Shown: positions 63,377 to 64,000 of the stretch, one piece after another
How positions within the stretch are numbered: position 1 is the first letter of the stretch
How the letters are laid out: each line of letters begins with the position of its first letter
Source: Bacteroidota bacterium
GTDB lineage: Bacteria > Bacteroidota > Bacteroidia > Chitinophagales > LD1
Length of the DNA: 64,000 bases
Assembly: GCA_018267385.1 (NCBI GenBank)
Contig: JAFDYN010000010.1
Coordinates: forward strand, 62,001-126,000
Reading direction: 5' to 3'
Notes under the pieces: generated by a model
Databases searched by the model: none
What the model was told of the DNA's origin: nothing
What the model saw: the letters and a program-made list of their open reading frames with translations, nothing else
Program-made: the position numbers and the translations under genes

Positions 63377-63550
63377 TTATTGTTTCGTACCCATGTGTCT
63401 CGTAGTGTCCTGATCCTTTGCTGGCTCGGGATAGTGGGTTTTGTTTGGTTTCGATAGATCTGATACTACCACGTGTCTGTTGCATCCCGAGGTCAGGCCT
63501 GCGCTGAGCACCAGGATCAGTAGGAGCGTCTTATATGTTTGCCTTTTCAT
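63377..63550 (-). CDS. Small lipoprotein
   Basis: A 57-residue lipoprotein starting at ATG 63550 (MKRQTYKTLLLILVLSAG), with a lipobox (LTSGC, Cys 23) and a short hydrophilic mature part (NRHVVVSDLSKP, then KDQDTTRHM). The frame extends to 63628, but those residues precede the signal peptide. It lies 24 bp before the DUF6600 gene and probably leads that unit. No family recognised. Confidence 0.65.
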   Translation of the reverse strand: MKRQTYKTLLLILVLSAGLTSGCNRHVVVSDLSKPNKTHYPEPAKDQDTTRHMGTKQ

Positions 63551-63635
63551 TGCGTTTGGTTTTACAGTGTATGTTTTTCCAAAGCCGTGCCAACCTTTCA
63601 CATTTTTTCGCATGAGGGGTTTAAACACTTTGGTC

Positions 63636-63643
63636 TATCTTTG
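63636..63643 (+). promoter_or_regulatory. Promoter box of the gene at 63678
   Basis: TATCTTTG, an exact TAnnTTTG box, 34 bp before the ATG. No TTG was seen at the usual upstream distance. Confidence 0.45.
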
Positions 63644-63677
63644 GTCATACGCCCTACACACCAGGACAATAGCTATT

Positions 63678-64000
63678 ATGAGATACCTGATCATGACCAT
63701 AGCCATCGCTGCCGCACTACAGGCTGATGCGGGCTGCGAAAACTCGACCATGGAGGTCCACACCTCCCTGCGCCGCCCTATCAAAGTCTACGTAGATGGC
63801 CACACAGGCAGCAATCCGCCTACTGTAGGTGTGATCATCAATAATATCCCGCCCGGCATGCACAAAATACAGGTGGTAGAAGTGCATACTAACCGCTACG
63901 GCGAGCAAACGCACACTACTGTCTATAATGGGAATATAGATGTAAAGCCCTCTGTCTACATGGACGCACGGGTAGATGAGTACCGGGGTATCTCTATACA
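63678..64000 (+). CDS. Secreted protein with PEGA/DUF4476-like N-terminus (cut by window end)
   Basis: The first 107 residues of a protein whose 3' end is outside the window. A signal peptide (about 1-19, ending ADAG) leads to a beta domain with IKVYVDGHTGSNP, then INNIPPGMHKIQVVEV and YNGNIDVKPSVYMDARVDEY. That resembles the PEGA-like start of Bacteroidota DUF4476 proteins. The family assignment rests on this part only. It is divergent from the small lipoprotein gene. Confidence 0.7.
   Translation, partial: MRYLIMTIAIAAALQADAGCENSTMEVHTSLRRPIKVYVDGHTGSNPPTVGVIINNIPPGMHKIQVVEVHTNRYGEQTHTTVYNGNIDVKPSVYMDARVDEYRGISI

Noticed and set aside
1-64000. CRISPR array, insertion sequence or rRNA operon
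   Set aside because: No regularly spaced repeats, transposase frames or rRNA sequences were seen.

Overview
The window is a piece of a chromosome from a member of the Bacteroidota, most likely near the Chitinophagaceae/Chitinophagales. This is inferred from gene families and signals, not from any database match. At least five proteins end in type IX secretion (T9SS) type A sorting domains. There are also a PorE-like OmpA/PD40 protein, a DUF1501/DUF1800 pair, a 'putative porin' outer-membrane protein, an Mpl ligase, a bacillithiol-system YtxJ protein and a ceramidase-like protein. Several promoters match the Bacteroidota form (TTG, about 20 bp, then TAnnTTTG). No prophage, CRISPR array or insertion sequence was seen. 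Both end genes are cut by the window edges.

Layout. 1-9.3 kb: envelope genes (PorE-like protein, two sister OmpA lipoproteins, two polytopic GT-C-like membrane proteins, a secreted M19-like amidohydrolase, an RraB-family protein). 9.5-13.9 kb: the start of the str/S10 ribosomal cluster (rpsL-rpsG-fusA-rpsJ-rplC), which stops abruptly after rplC at a strong terminator. 14-18.4 kb: two T9SS-secreted M43 metalloproteases around a small membrane protein. 18.6-20.9 kb: an unusual fusion of a CrtC/AttH-type lipocalin domain to a eukaryotic-looking geranylgeranyl-diphosphate-synthase domain. 21 kb: tRNA-Val. 21-25 kb: two envelope proteins of unknown function and a FadJ/FadB-like beta-oxidation enzyme. 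25-29.6 kb: two phage-tail-fibre-like surface proteins. 29.8-30.5 kb: dapF. 30.8-38.8 kb: DUF1501/DUF1800, a T9SS-exported beta-propeller protein, a DUF885 lipoprotein and a DinB-family protein. 39.6-40.5 kb: an AbiEii toxin with its DUF6922 partner. 40.5-64 kb: mostly housekeeping (mpl, trxB, thyA, lpxK, punA, rnhA, apt, purE, purK, coaE, degP-like, dnaG) mixed with envelope proteins.

How the genes fit together. Cell-wall and envelope work dominates: dapF and mpl for diaminopimelate and peptidoglycan, lpxK for lipid A, OmpA-like anchors, a periplasmic protease and T9SS cargo. A nucleotide group (punA, apt, thyA, purE, purK) is scattered along the right half. The most distinctive items are the CrtC-lipocalin/prenyl-diphosphate-synthase fusion, the S74 self-cleaving chaperone placed in front of a T9SS sorting tail, the glycine-rich tail-tip-like adhesin, the S10 cluster broken after rplC, and an lpxK frame that reaches about 34 codons upstream of any ATG/GTG/TTG.
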